From: Terriglobia bacterium
Lineage (GTDB): Bacteria; Acidobacteriota; Terriglobia; UBA7540
Direction: 5' to 3'
Assembly: GCA_020072905.1 (NCBI GenBank)
Contig: JAIQGB010000042.1
Coordinates: 1 to 15,947 of the forward strand
Length of the DNA: 15,947 nucleotides
The translations under genes and the position numbers were made by a program. Positions 1 through 7,466 of this stretch are shown here, piece by piece (positions within the stretch are counted from its first letter, which is position 1; the number at the start of each line of letters is the position of its first letter). The notes beneath the pieces are model-generated. The model made no database searches and had not been told where the DNA came from. It saw nothing but the letters and a program-made list of their open reading frames with translations.

Positions 1-51
1 CTTCTGACTCCTGACTTCTGACTCCTGACTCCCGTGTTGCTGACTCCCGCG
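1..51. repeat. Tandem repeat CTGACTCCTGACTT type inside tgt
   Basis: The units CTTCTGACTCCTGA and CTGACTCC recur head to tail from position 1 and break down at about 35-51 (CCCGTGTTGCTGACTCCCG). The array is cut by the window start, so its full length is unknown. Short GACTCCTGACTTCT repeats of this kind are, from memory, familiar in acidobacterial genomes, usually between genes. Here they are translated as part of Tgt without a stop. Confidence 0.75.
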
Positions 52-586
52 TCTCGAAAAACTCCTTCGCCCGCCTCGCCCACCGCCCGGTCAATCGCAC
101 CGCGCGCTTGAGCGCTTCGAGGCTGGCCGGATATTCGACGCACTCGTCGAGCGTCATAATGATGTCCGCACCGAGCGCCAGTTGAATCTCCACCGCCCGC
201 TCGGGCGAAAGGAAATGCGCGGAGCCGTCCAGGTGCGAACGAAACCAGACGCCGTCCTCGGTGACGCGCCCCAAACCCTTCAAGCTCATCACCTGGAAGC
301 CGCCACTGTCGGTCAGAATCGGGTGCGGCCAGCCCATGAAGCGGTGCAGTCCGCCCATCTCGCGAACCACTTCGTGCCCGGGCCGAAGATAAAGGTGGTA
401 GGTGTTGGCCAGCAGGATCTCCACGCCCAGGGCTTCGAGCACATCCTGCGTCATGCCCTTCACCGTGCCCGCCGTGCCCACGGGCATGAAGACGGGCGTC
501 TCCACCACGCCGTGCGCCGTGTGCAGCCGCCCCAGCCGCGCTCGCGTGCCTTTGTCGCGCGCCATGATTTCAAATTCCAGTCCCAT
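1..586 (-). CDS. tgt: Queuine/preQ1 tRNA-guanine transglycosylase, N-terminal part (3' end off window)
   Basis: The enzyme exchanges guanine 34 of GUN-anticodon tRNAs for a queuosine precursor, in the cytoplasm. Reading leftward from the ATG at 586, the product begins MGLEFEIMARDKGTRARLG. It shows the family signatures VETPVFMPVGTAGTVKGM, LLANTYHLYLRPG and ILTDSGGFQVMSL; the Asp of TDSGGFQ is the conserved active-site Asp. These are followed by LGADIIMTLDEC. About 195 residues are present of a usual 370-380, and the gene leaves the window before the FGIVQGG motif. The last visible codons (61 down to 2) lie in a low-complexity stretch read as RESATRESGVRSQE, made by tandem DNA repeats. They stay in frame and sit where the family has a variable linker. 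The Shine-Dalgarno site is weak. Family assignment is very secure; the effect of the repeat is unknown. Confidence 0.95.
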   Translation of the reverse strand, partial: MGLEFEIMARDKGTRARLGRLHTAHGVVETPVFMPVGTAGTVKGMTQDVLEALGVEILLANTYHLYLRPGHEVVREMGGLHRFMGWPHPILTDSGGFQVMSLKGLGRVTEDGVWFRSHLDGSAHFLSPERAVEIQLALGADIIMTLDECVEYPASLEALKRAVRLTGRWARRAKEFFETRESATRESGVRSQESE

Positions 587-795
587 CGCCGAGGGCAAGC
601 CTAGAAGAAACCTTGGACAGTTGGCAAGCGCAGATTGAAGCTGTACTGGGCAGCAATGCAGGACCCTTCCGTCGGCGGCGCAAGCATGGCGTTCTGTGCG
701 AGCTGTGCGTCGGGGAGAAGCAAGAATCTGCGCGCGGTGATAAGTGCCAGCGGTAGGATAGTGCAGATGATTGGGTCCGTAAGAATGGTGCCGGC

Positions 796-2127
796 GTGAC
801 ACGCGAGTATTCCACAACCCCGGGTCGCACACATGCCAGAAAGCGGCATGTCTGCGCCACCCGCCGGTTGACTACTTTGGCGTGGACGTTACTGGTGGGA
901 ATTTTGTTTGGACAGTTATCCCTCGGCACTGAAGCTGCACGCCGAAAGGACTTGACTACTGCACGCGAATCCCCGGCCGAGATCCAGTCCAGTGCGGGAC
1001 CCATCTGGAAGTTGGACGTCGGCGCTTTGGGATTTGCAAACCCGCACAGGCCCGAGTCGTCAAGGGGGCCATTCCCGCACGACCCCACCGGTTATCTGGT
1101 GGGCGGCCAAATCGTGGTCACTTTTGTGACCAGGGTAGCACCCGAGGGGGTTCCCCGGCGTGATCAGCCGGATGAGTCTTTACCCTTCCGGCTCCACGCG
1201 TTGTTCATTGATGCGACGACGGGGAAGGTGCGCACCGACCGTGAGTGGCCGACCGCTTCTGCGAGGTCGTGCGTGCTGCCCTCTCCCGGAGGGAAGTTTC
1301 TCGTTTTTACGCCGGACAAGCTGCTGCTCTATTCCCCCAGCCTCGAACTACTGAAGGAGCTTAGTCTATCTTTGCGCAGCCGGGCCACCTGGGAAACCTG
1401 GGAGTTACATCCCTCCCCAGCGAGAAAATACCTCCTTATCAGCTACGGTGCCAAGTCAAATGAAAGGTTCGCCGGCACACTCCGACAGGCAAGATTACCC
1501 CAGGACCGTGACCTCATAGATCGTACGTCTGCCCAGCTAGAATTAAGTGAAGACCTGGTAGGCACTGAGGAACTCAGCATCCTCGGTAGCTGGACGGTGA
1601 AGCTTGGACCCGACTACACCCATCCGCCGACATCGATCTCAGATGAAGGGCTGCTAGTGCTCGGGGAGAAGGTCGAGAGATTCGATCGCCCGTGGCAGCC
1701 CGTCTCGGGATTATCAGATCCATTGGGCTTCTTCATCAACGATCAGGTGCTGCTTGCATTAAGATTCAAACTGCCGAGGCTATTGGGCTTTGACCTTAAC
1801 GACACGCGCGGCCAACTCTTGTTCAAGGAAGATTTCCCGGACAATGGCGAGATCATGGCAGACCCAGTCCGGTGCTCGGCTGGAGGCCAAAGGTTCGCTC
1901 TCGCATTTATCAAGGGAAAAGGCGGGATTGCGGCCTTGGACATTGCCCCCCATTACTCCCTGAAGCGCATCATCGTTTTCGACGTAGCGAGTCGCCAGTG
2001 GATCTACAAACTGGACGGGAAGCGGCAGCGGATAAAAGAAATCTCTGGGCTCGCCCTTGCGCCCGATGGTACGCAGCTCGGGCTAATCGATCAGGATGGG
2101 ATCCTTAAAGCGTTCCGCCTCCCCTAG
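796..2127 (+). CDS. Secreted beta-propeller-like hypothetical protein
   Basis: This is a 443-residue protein of unknown function. An N-terminal basic stretch is followed by a hydrophobic segment (about residues 25-42, TTLAWTLLVGILFGQLSLG), then an AA-type cleavage region, so export is likely. The remainder is beta-rich with WD40/YncE-like phrases: LHALFIDATTGKVRTDREWP, GGKFLVFTPDKLLLYSP, IIVFDVASRQWIYKL and GLALAPDGTQLGLIDQDG. These look like propeller blades rather than an enzyme active site. The chosen GTG start has no good Shine-Dalgarno site. The in-frame TTG at 868 would start just before the hydrophobic segment and is a serious alternative. Its 3' end faces the Yip1 gene across 84 bp. 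Similar proteins are, from memory, common in Acidobacteria. No catalytic motif is visible. Confidence 0.8.
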   Translation: MTREYSTTPGRTHARKRHVCATRRLTTLAWTLLVGILFGQLSLGTEAARRKDLTTARESPAEIQSSAGPIWKLDVGALGFANPHRPESSRGPFPHDPTGYLVGGQIVVTFVTRVAPEGVPRRDQPDESLPFRLHALFIDATTGKVRTDREWPTASARSCVLPSPGGKFLVFTPDKLLLYSPSLELLKELSLSLRSRATWETWELHPSPARKYLLISYGAKSNERFAGTLRQARLPQDRDLIDRTSAQLELSEDLVGTEELSILGSWTVKLGPDYTHPPTSISDEGLLVLGEKVERFDRPWQPVSGLSDPLGFFINDQVLLALRFKLPRLLGFDLNDTRGQLLFKEDFPDNGEIMADPVRCSAGGQRFALAFIKGKGGIAALDIAPHYSLKRIIVFDVASRQWIYKLDGKRQRIKEISGLALAPDGTQLGLIDQDGILKAFRLP

Positions 2128-2141
2128 ACTAGGCCTGCTGG

Positions 2142-2169
2142 CGCAGACCGTTGCCTTTGAGGGTCTGCG
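2142..2169. terminator. Hairpin between convergent genes, possible bidirectional terminator
   Basis: CGCAGACC (2142-2149) pairs perfectly with GGTCTGCG (2162-2169) around a 12-base loop. It lies in the 84-bp gap between two genes that point at each other, where a shared terminator is expected. There is no T-tract on either strand, so Rho-independent function is uncertain. Confidence 0.45.
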
Positions 2170-2211
2170 AGCTCCCGCAGAGAGTCTCTCACCGCGACTG
2201 TCCCGCGTGGG

Positions 2212-2964
2212 CTACGTGATCGCGGCCAGACCCACTTTGCCCAGCACCCAAACTAGCAGTGCGCCCAAGTAGATCATCGAAACGGAAAGTGCCTTGACCT
2301 TCCTCCCCGTCACTTCGGAGTAGCCAATGCCGAGCAGGACCAAGGTCCAGACGCTGAAAAGATCGACGGAACTGGCGACCGCCATGAGCGGTTTCGAAGT
2401 CTCCAGCGGGTTGAGGAAGAAGCCCAGGTTGGTGGGCGAGGGATTGTTGGGGTTGAAGCGCTCGACATCCCCAAAAAGGATCACCGCGACGGTCATGAGG
2501 CTGCTGATGGCGCCCGGCAGGATCGAGTAGGCGGCGACGGAAAGCGAAGTCTTGAACCCGAGCTTGCCGCCGAGAATTCCATTCACGATGGCGAGTCCCA
2601 GGGCCGCAACAATGAGGACGAAAATCACCGGCCCCAGCACGGCGACGAGGTGGGTGGTGACCGTGACGAAGGGACTTCCCCGCGAGATCGCCTGCTGCAT
2701 CTGCTCGGCCGTCATGTTCGAAGCGCGGCCGCTTTGTTCGATGCTGGTTCGGATGATTTGCGCCGCGCCAATCTTCCCCAGCATCGTCTCGATGACCGCC
2801 AGCCCGCCGACCACGCCGACGATGAGCGGGAAAATGAATTCCGGCTTGCGGGCGATGTCCTGGAACGCCGCACCGGGGGATATGTAGACGTTCAGCCACC
2901 TCCACCAGAACGAGTGCGCTCGTTCCGCGGAGCCAACTCCGGTTTCGACCGTCGGCGTACCCAT
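2212..2964 (-). CDS. Yip1-family integral membrane protein
   Basis: This 250-residue protein resembles bacterial YIP1-domain proteins. Its N-terminal region contains the phrase RWLNVYISPGAAFQDIARKP, the 'x-P-x-xxF-xxI-x-x-P' entry typical of the family. It is followed by about five hydrophobic segments, near residues 45-60, 105-128, 140-165, 200-218 and 228-245. The start is well supported: AGGAGG lies about 7 bases upstream of the ATG. The biochemical role of bacterial Yip1 proteins is not settled; eukaryotic Yip1 acts in vesicle traffic, which should not be carried over. The gene stands alone, convergent with the propeller gene and divergent from the cytochrome-like gene. Confidence 0.85.
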   Translation of the reverse strand: MGTPTVETGVGSAERAHSFWWRWLNVYISPGAAFQDIARKPEFIFPLIVGVVGGLAVIETMLGKIGAAQIIRTSIEQSGRASNMTAEQMQQAISRGSPFVTVTTHLVAVLGPVIFVLIVAALGLAIVNGILGGKLGFKTSLSVAAYSILPGAISSLMTVAVILFGDVERFNPNNPSPTNLGFFLNPLETSKPLMAVASSVDLFSVWTLVLLGIGYSEVTGRKVKALSVSMIYLGALLVWVLGKVGLAAIT

Positions 2965-2970
2965 GAGAAG

Positions 2971-2977
2971 TCCTCCT
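2971..2977 (-). promoter_or_regulatory. Strong Shine-Dalgarno site of the Yip1-family gene
   Basis: On the minus strand this reads AGGAGGA, followed by about 6 bases and then ATG. It is one of the clearest ribosome binding sites in the window and fixes the start at 2964. Confidence 0.8.
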
Positions 2978-3177
2978 GTAGATGTGCTGGTCCATTATGC
3001 CTCAACAATGGCCTGTGTCCATAGTTCGAATGCCCATCCGGGCCGCTGGCGCTGCAAAAACCGCCACTGGGTGATTCCTTCTTTGCCAAGCGTCGGAAAG
3101 CAGGTTATGTTCGGACTGAGACTATACAACTGAGTTGCATCGTGGCGCGCGCGCGCGGGGCGGCGAAGGCAACGGGA

Positions 3178-3669
3178 ATGACAAGGTATCGAGCGAGTCT
3201 GATCCTTTCAGCTTTCTTGCTGACCACTTTGCTCGCGTGGAGTGCGAAGCAGCCGAAGGAAGCGGCTGCTCTGGGATCGGAACTTGCCCGGGCGCCAGCC
3301 GCCGCCCGCAAACGGCCGAATCCCCATGCCGGGCATCCCGAGGCCGTCCCGGCCGGAAGGAACCTTTTCGAGCGCCATGGCGCTCAATGCCATGGCAGCG
3401 ACGGAAGGGGCCGCGAGCAGGCCCCGGACCTGCACTCCTCCGTTGTGCAGCAAGCGGCTCCGGGAACTCTGTTCTGGGTCTTGAAGAACGGCAACCTCAA
3501 GGCGGGAATGCCTTCCTGGTCGCGCCTCCCGGACCAGCAACTCTGGCAGTTCGTCAGTTATCGCCGGACACTGGATTCAACCTGGCTCCCTGGTCATGCC
3601 CGCTCCAGGGGGACGGCCCCGGTGACCCCGCTCCGCCCGCCGGTTTCTGTTCAGGCTGATCACCGATGA
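3178..3669 (+). CDS. Cytochrome-c-like exported protein with GXXCH in place of CXXCH
   Basis: This is a small periplasmic c-type cytochrome relative of 163 residues. The ATG at 3178 is chosen because GAAGG lies about 8 bases upstream and a clean signal peptide follows (MTRYRASLILSAFLLTTLLAW). The GTG at 3142 would add 12 residues without a ribosome binding site. The haem region reads NLFERHGAQCHGSDGRGRE. The position of the first haem cysteine (residue 68, codon 3379-3381) is GGC (Gly), while C71 and H72 remain. The distal Met ligand region is present as KAGMPSWSRLPDQQLWQFVSY (M111). One base (TGC to GGC) would explain the loss. It could be a single-thioether cytochrome, a decaying gene or a sequencing error. 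The C-terminal 35 residues are Pro/Arg-rich and look non-conserved. A terminator follows. Confidence 0.75.
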   Translation: MTRYRASLILSAFLLTTLLAWSAKQPKEAAALGSELARAPAAARKRPNPHAGHPEAVPAGRNLFERHGAQCHGSDGRGREQAPDLHSSVVQQAAPGTLFWVLKNGNLKAGMPSWSRLPDQQLWQFVSYRRTLDSTWLPGHARSRGTAPVTPLRPPVSVQADHR

Positions 3670-3676
3670 GCCTCGC

Positions 3677-3699
3677 CGCCTCCCGGAGGCGCGATTTTT
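3677..3699 (+). terminator. Rho-independent terminator after the cytochrome-like gene
   Basis: CGCCTC (3677-3682) pairs with GAGGCG (3686-3691) around a 3-base loop, followed three bases later by TTTTT (3695-3699). It begins 7 bases after the stop codon, which fits termination of the cytochrome-like transcript. Confidence 0.7.
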
Positions 3700-3767
3700 C
3701 CCCGAGTGGCGATATGAACCTCGCCCTCGTTTTGTACGCGCGCTTCCGAGGAAGTGTTTGCTGAGGA

Positions 3768-4571
3768 TTATTGCTTCTCGAATCTCACTCCGTAGAGGGT
3801 TCCCCGCGGGCCGGACCGCGCCCGGACTACAAGGCCGCGCGTCTCGATGGGAACGGGCTTGTCGAGGGAAGGGAGGGTCAGGTACAACACGTCGCCGACC
3901 TGATACTGCCGCTTGCCGAGGAAGCAGACGCCGCCTTTGGAAACGTCCAGCGTCTGCGCCACCTCAGATTCGCCGCGAGCGTTCCGGACCCGCAGCAGCA
4001 TGCTCAACTTCAAACGCTTGTGCTTCCGCCGCTCGTCGACCCGCTCGGCAGCGGGCGAAGTGCGCGGGAGGACCTCCGGCGCCGGGAGGTGCTCACACGG
4101 CTGCCAGCGCGTGGTCTCTCCGCAGTGTTCGCAGTGACGGGAAATCATCCCCGTAAAGAGCAGGACGTCGTATTCGATGGAGGAGAGCGGGCTGAGCGCG
4201 CCGTTCTTGCAAGCGGCGCAACAGATCAGGGCCTTGGCTTGGAGGTCTTCAGGCGGCAGGGCGAATTCGAGCCCCCAGATGTTACATTCGGGGCAGAGTG
4301 TCTCCACGCCCCACTCCCGCCGGCTGCCAAAGACCTCGCGGAGTTCGCCGACCACGCGGAACTGGGTCGCGATGTCATTCTCCAGATTCTTGATGTCGAT
4401 TCTTTGCTCGGGCAGGAGCACATGCTCCAGGCTGATGCATGCGCCGTGCTTGTTGACGCTGACGGTGACTGTGTCCTCTTCGAAGGGGTCCCACGCCGCG
4501 TCGACGCCAGTGACGTGGATGCGCAGAGGAGCAAGGATGCGGTCACTGCGACGCCTTCCGATCGCGTTCAT
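3768..4571 (-). CDS. Double PilZ-domain protein with central Cys-rich (zinc-ribbon-like) segment
   Basis: This 267-residue cytoplasmic protein is probably a cyclic-di-GMP effector. The C-terminal PilZ domain (about 180-265) has both binding signatures: the arginine-rich switch RRKHKR (181-186) and DVSKGG (209-214). The N-terminal copy (about 5-105) has RRRSDR (6-11), but its second motif is degraded to SVNKHG (38-43), so it may not bind the nucleotide. Between them are three cysteine pairs or clusters: CPEC (93-96), CCAAC (117-121) and CEHC (147-150). This pattern would suit a zinc ribbon. The start is supported by GGAGG about 9 bases upstream. No output domain is fused, so the partner is unknown; c-di-GMP control of motility, surface polysaccharide or transcription are the usual roles of the family. 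Confidence 0.85.
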   Translation of the reverse strand: MNAIGRRRSDRILAPLRIHVTGVDAAWDPFEEDTVTVSVNKHGACISLEHVLLPEQRIDIKNLENDIATQFRVVGELREVFGSRREWGVETLCPECNIWGLEFALPPEDLQAKALICCAACKNGALSPLSSIEYDVLLFTGMISRHCEHCGETTRWQPCEHLPAPEVLPRTSPAAERVDERRKHKRLKLSMLLRVRNARGESEVAQTLDVSKGGVCFLGKRQYQVGDVLYLTLPSLDKPVPIETRGLVVRARSGPRGTLYGVRFEKQ

Positions 4572-5033
4572 ATACGGCCGCCTCCAGGGGCTGGAGTGTT
4601 GTGATATTGACTGCGGGCGGCGGAAGCCTCAGTGCCATGAGGTTCGCCGGCGACTCAGTGGCCTTCGCGCCGCAAGCGCTCGTTGGATTGGCTCTCCCTC
4701 CAGGATCTTAGGGGGCATTGAGAAGGCTGACAGGCATCCCATCGTGAACAAAAGTCCGACTTCCGACGTGGCAAGCGCTTGCACGCCACACCGAAGCTTC
4801 CGTGCTGAGTACCCACGAAGCACCTCGAAGTCAGGCTCTTCGTCCTTGCTCGAAGGACCGGGGGCTAGGATCTCAAATACGCCGCCCCAGGATTGTGTGA
4901 ATGAGGCTCCGGTCGCTCCCGCGTCCAGAATCTTCCGGAGCACCAAGTTAAGCTACTCACGTCACTGTGATCCCGCCGAAGCGTTATCGTCTGGCACGCA
5001 TATTCCCGCGAGGCGAGTTGTTTGTCAAGGGGT

Positions 5034-5052
5034 AATTAGTCTGTCCCTAATT
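5034..5052. repeat. AT-rich inverted repeat AATTAG/CTAATT
   Basis: AATTAG (5034-5039) pairs with CTAATT (5047-5052) around TCTGTCC. Flanking GG...CC bases extend the pairing with a bulge. It stands out against GC-rich surroundings. It might be a remnant of a REP-type element; this is inference only. Confidence 0.4.
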
Positions 5053-5193
5053 TATCCAAAAGGCTGGAGCCAGACAGAGGATTAAGGCCGTCAATAATGC
5101 CGTCGCGCTGAGGCAGGCTGCCAGACCCTGTTCCGCGCCCAGCCGTGAGCATAATCAGCCACCCTGCGGGAACGGAGTTGGCCCACATCCCGA

Positions 5194-5219
5194 CCACAGA
5201 TTGTGCACTTGTGCTGTGG
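5194..5219 (-). terminator. Inverted repeat downstream of rpoD, possible terminator
   Basis: CCACAG (5194-5199) pairs with CTGTGG (5214-5219) about 20 bases past the rpoD stop. The loop is 14 bases and there is no T-tract on the minus strand, so it is only a weak terminator candidate. Confidence 0.3.
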
Positions 5220-5239
5220 AGCAGGGCCGACGGTGCGCG

Positions 5240-6946
5240 TTACTCGCGCACGGTGGCGTCCAGGAAGGCGCGCAGTTTGCGGCTGCGCGAGGGGTGGCGG
5301 AGTTTTCGCAAGGCTTTCGCCTCAATCTGCCGGATGCGTTCGCGCGTTACGGCAAAACTCTGTCCGACTTCTTCGAGTGTGTGCTCGCTGCCGTCGTCCA
5401 GGCCGAAACGCATCTTGATGACCTTCTCTTCGCGCGGCGTCAGGGTCTTGAGGACGCCTTCGGTCTGTTCCTTCAGGTTGATGTTGATGACGGCCTCGGC
5501 GGGTGAAATCACGCCGCGGTCTTCGATGAAGTCTCCCAAGTGGGAATCTTCTTCTTCGCCGATGGGCGTTTCGAGCGAGATGGGTTCCTGCGCGATCTTC
5601 AGAACCTTGCGCACTTTGACGACCGGGATGTCCATGCGCTTGGCGATCTCTTCCGAGGTGGGCTCGCGGCCGTATTCCTGCACGAGCTGACGTGAGGTGC
5701 GGATCAGCTTGTTGATTGTCTCAATCATGTGCACCGGGATACGGATGGTGCGCGCCTGGTCGGCAATCGCGCGGGTGATGGCCTGGCGGATCCACCACGT
5801 GGCGTAGGTAGAGAATTTGTAGCCGCGGCGGTACTCGAACTTGTCCACAGCCTTCATCAGGCCGATATTGCCCTCCTGGATCAGGTCCAGAAACTGCAGC
5901 CCGCGGTTGGTATATTTCTTAGCGATGGAAACGACCAAGCGGAGGTTCGCCTCGATGAGCTCGCGCTTCGCGGCCTCGGCTTCCAGTTCGCCGTTGATGA
6001 TGGTCTGGAAGGTGCGCTTCAGCTCGGCACTCGTGGCGCCGGTCTGCTCCTCGATCTCCGCCAATCGCGCTCGGGCTTGGCGCAATTCCTTGCGCTGATC
6101 CTTGTTGCCATTGGTGCGCGTGGCTTCCAGCTTTTTCGTCAGCCGGGAGATGTCGCGTTCCAGCGGGCGCACTTCTTCCACCGCCTGTCGAATCCTCTCG
6201 ATCAGGCGCTTTCGCTCGACATGCGTGAACTCGACGGAGCGAATCATCTGGGAGATCAGGACCCTCTGTCGTGCCACACCCCAACTGTAACGGCGGTGAT
6301 CACGCGGGCGCTTGCTGCGCGGGATCGATGCCAGCTTGGTCTTCAGTTGCGCCAGACGCTTGTTGAGGCGCTCCACTTCATCGACCTGGGCGATGACCTC
6401 CTGCAGGCGCTCCCCGATCTTCTCTTCGGTCAGGTCGTCGTCGTTGAAGGTGACGACTTCCTTGATGGACCGTTTCCCTTCCTGCAGTGTCCCACGGAGC
6501 GCGTACAATTCCTGGACGACGATGGCCGACCGCGACAGCGCCTTCAGGACGTTGACCTGACCCCGCTCGATGCGTTTGGCGATTTCGACCTCGCCCTCGC
6601 GGGTGAGCAGCGGCACGGTCCCCATCTCGCGCAGATACATGCGGACGGGATCGTTGGTCTTGTCGAGTGCGCCGGGGGTGAGATCGAGGTCGAGGTCCTC
6701 GCCGCCTTCCTCCGCCTTACCTTCTTCGCTTTTCTCCAGCCCCAATTTTTCGGCAGCTTTGGCGCGCGGCGACTCGAGCACCTCGATGCCCGCGTTATCG
6801 AACATGGAGAGCAAGTCGTCGAGGTCCTCGGCGGAATGCATGTCGGAGGGAAGAAGGTCATTTACCTCATCGTAGAGGAGGTATCCTTTTTCCTTCCCCA
6901 TCAAGAGCAGTTTGTTGAGCTGGTCAAACTTATCGTCAAAGGCCAA
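5240..6946 (-). CDS. rpoD: Primary RNA polymerase sigma factor (sigma-70, RpoD)
   Basis: This is the housekeeping sigma factor, 568 residues. Region 1.1-like sequence (1-80, FDQLNKLLLMGKEKGYLLYDE) is followed by an acidic Glu/Asp linker. Region 1.2 follows (NDPVRMYLREMGTVPLLTRE), then a charged, helical non-conserved domain of about 200 residues. Region 2 contains the -10 recognition helix (FSTYATWWIRQAITRAIADQ), then region 3 (IPVHMIETINKLIRTSRQ). Region 4.2 is a helix-turn-helix near the C-terminus (EEVGQSFAVTRERIRQIEAK). All core contacts look intact. The start is TTG at 6946, with AGGGGG about 9 bases upstream; a TGA lies upstream in frame and no ATG precedes it. The next in-frame ATG (6901) would remove 15 residues of region 1.1. 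It is transcribed alone here, without the dnaG neighbour often found beside it. Confidence 0.97.
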   Translation of the reverse strand: MAFDDKFDQLNKLLLMGKEKGYLLYDEVNDLLPSDMHSAEDLDDLLSMFDNAGIEVLESPRAKAAEKLGLEKSEEGKAEEGGEDLDLDLTPGALDKTNDPVRMYLREMGTVPLLTREGEVEIAKRIERGQVNVLKALSRSAIVVQELYALRGTLQEGKRSIKEVVTFNDDDLTEEKIGERLQEVIAQVDEVERLNKRLAQLKTKLASIPRSKRPRDHRRYSWGVARQRVLISQMIRSVEFTHVERKRLIERIRQAVEEVRPLERDISRLTKKLEATRTNGNKDQRKELRQARARLAEIEEQTGATSAELKRTFQTIINGELEAEAAKRELIEANLRLVVSIAKKYTNRGLQFLDLIQEGNIGLMKAVDKFEYRRGYKFSTYATWWIRQAITRAIADQARTIRIPVHMIETINKLIRTSRQLVQEYGREPTSEEIAKRMDIPVVKVRKVLKIAQEPISLETPIGEEEDSHLGDFIEDRGVISPAEAVININLKEQTEGVLKTLTPREEKVIKMRFGLDDGSEHTLEEVGQSFAVTRERIRQIEAKALRKLRHPSRSRKLRAFLDATVRE

Positions 6947-7004
6947 CGGACTGGACCCCCTGAGGGCGAAGAAAAATCATGTTGAACCGCATCGAAAACA
7001 CAAA

Positions 7005-7036
7005 GCGACACCCCCTCCCCCGTCGGGCGGTGTCGC
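7005..7036 (-). promoter_or_regulatory. Perfect 8-bp hairpin in the rpoD 5' leader
   Basis: GCGACACC (7005-7012) pairs exactly with GGTGTCGC (7029-7036) around a 16-base loop, about 60 bases before the rpoD start. There is no T-tract on the rpoD strand. It may be a leader structure influencing rpoD expression; function is inferred only from position. Confidence 0.45.
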
Positions 7037-7096
7037 GTCCGGCAACCCAAAAGCCATCTTGGGGAGGCAACTCAATCCCCGACAGCCCCACATAGT

Positions 7097-7116
7097 TTGA
7101 TGATATTCTACATCAA
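7097..7116. promoter_or_regulatory. Inverted repeat TTGATG-N8-CATCAA, candidate operator
   Basis: Perfect half-sites TTGATG (7097-7102) and CATCAA (7111-7116) flank an 8-base AT-rich centre in the divergent region between rpoD (-) and the small basic gene (+). The size and symmetry fit a dimeric repressor site. On the minus strand, TTGATG with TATGTG 16 bases on could also serve as a weak rpoD promoter. Confidence 0.4.
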
Positions 7117-7174
7117 GTCGTTTGCACCTGGGGAGGAAATTTTCGGTAGTGACTCATTTTGATTTTCTTGGCCC

Positions 7175-7202
7175 TTGACGACTCTTGGTGTCCTGTCATA
7201 AT
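7175..7202 (+). promoter_or_regulatory. Sigma-70 promoter for the small basic protein, likely leaderless
   Basis: TTGACG (7175-7180), a 16-base spacer and CATAAT (7197-7202) make a good housekeeping promoter. The expected transcription start, about 7 bases past the -10 box, falls on or beside the ATG at 7209. The mRNA would then have little or no leader. Confidence 0.6.
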
Positions 7203-7208
7203 GGCTGC

Positions 7209-7451
7209 ATGAGGCGATCAAGCAAACCACTTCCAAAAGACCCAAACCAATTAGCCGCCGAGATAGTCAGAGTGTCTACTGAGGAAGAGACTCCGAAGCG
7301 GTCTGAGGTTTCGGAGTATCTCTCCCAGATCGGGCGCAAGGGAGGTCTGAAAGGTGGGGTAGCTAGGGCACAGAAGCTGTCACCTTCCAGGCGTTCAAGG
7401 ATAGCGTCTGCCGCAGCTAAGGCACGTTGGAAGACAACAAAGAAGCCCTAA
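7209..7451 (+). CDS. Small basic KGG-type protein
   Basis: This protein of 80 residues is Lys/Arg-rich. The N-terminal part reads KPLPKDPNQLAAEIVRVSTE. The second half contains IGRKGGLKGGVARAQKLSP and ends with a helical AAAKARWKTTKKP. GRKGG-LKGG repeats with a C-terminal AAKARW are, from memory, a recurrent motif in small acidobacterial and other bacterial proteins of unknown role. Nucleic-acid binding is plausible from the charge but unproven. The ATG at 7209 is preferred over an in-frame TTG at 7185, because the latter lies inside the promoter and would put the -10 box in the coding sequence. It is transcribed divergently from rpoD. Confidence 0.7.
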   Translation: MRRSSKPLPKDPNQLAAEIVRVSTEEETPKRSEVSEYLSQIGRKGGLKGGVARAQKLSPSRRSRIASAAAKARWKTTKKP

Positions 7452-7466
7452 ACTTACAGGTCATCT

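Larger units (their letters stand above)
4572..5239. other. 668-bp stretch without a convincing gene
   Basis: The stretch lies between rpoD and the PilZ gene, both minus strand. The longest minus-strand frame (4629-4946) would need a TTG start with no ribosome binding site and reads as low-quality protein (about 105 residues, no domain). A long plus-strand frame runs through the PilZ gene and is a shadow. Composition is mixed, with an AT-rich patch at 5,030-5,060 that holds a hairpin. No tRNA-like cloverleaf or T-loop sequence was found. It should hold the promoter of the PilZ gene at its left end and the rpoD terminator at its right end, but neither shows a consensus. Confidence 0.5.

Noticed and set aside
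2189..2995. 268-residue minus-strand frame overlapping the Yip1 gene
   Set aside because: It is out-of-frame reading of the Yip1 gene, rich in His/Arg/Gly. The Yip1 frame has membrane segments and a strong ribosome binding site.
3771..4604. 277-residue plus-strand frame
   Set aside because: It is a shadow of the double PilZ gene, whose motifs are clear on the minus strand.
4572..5239. tRNA or small RNA gene in the long gap beside rpoD
   Set aside because: No GGTTCRA-type T-loop, acceptor stem pairing or CCA end was found. The hairpins present are short and isolated.
5729..6985. 418-residue plus-strand frame
   Set aside because: It is the antisense shadow of rpoD, which is unmistakable on the other strand. 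Its product has no domain and only the reversed codon pattern.
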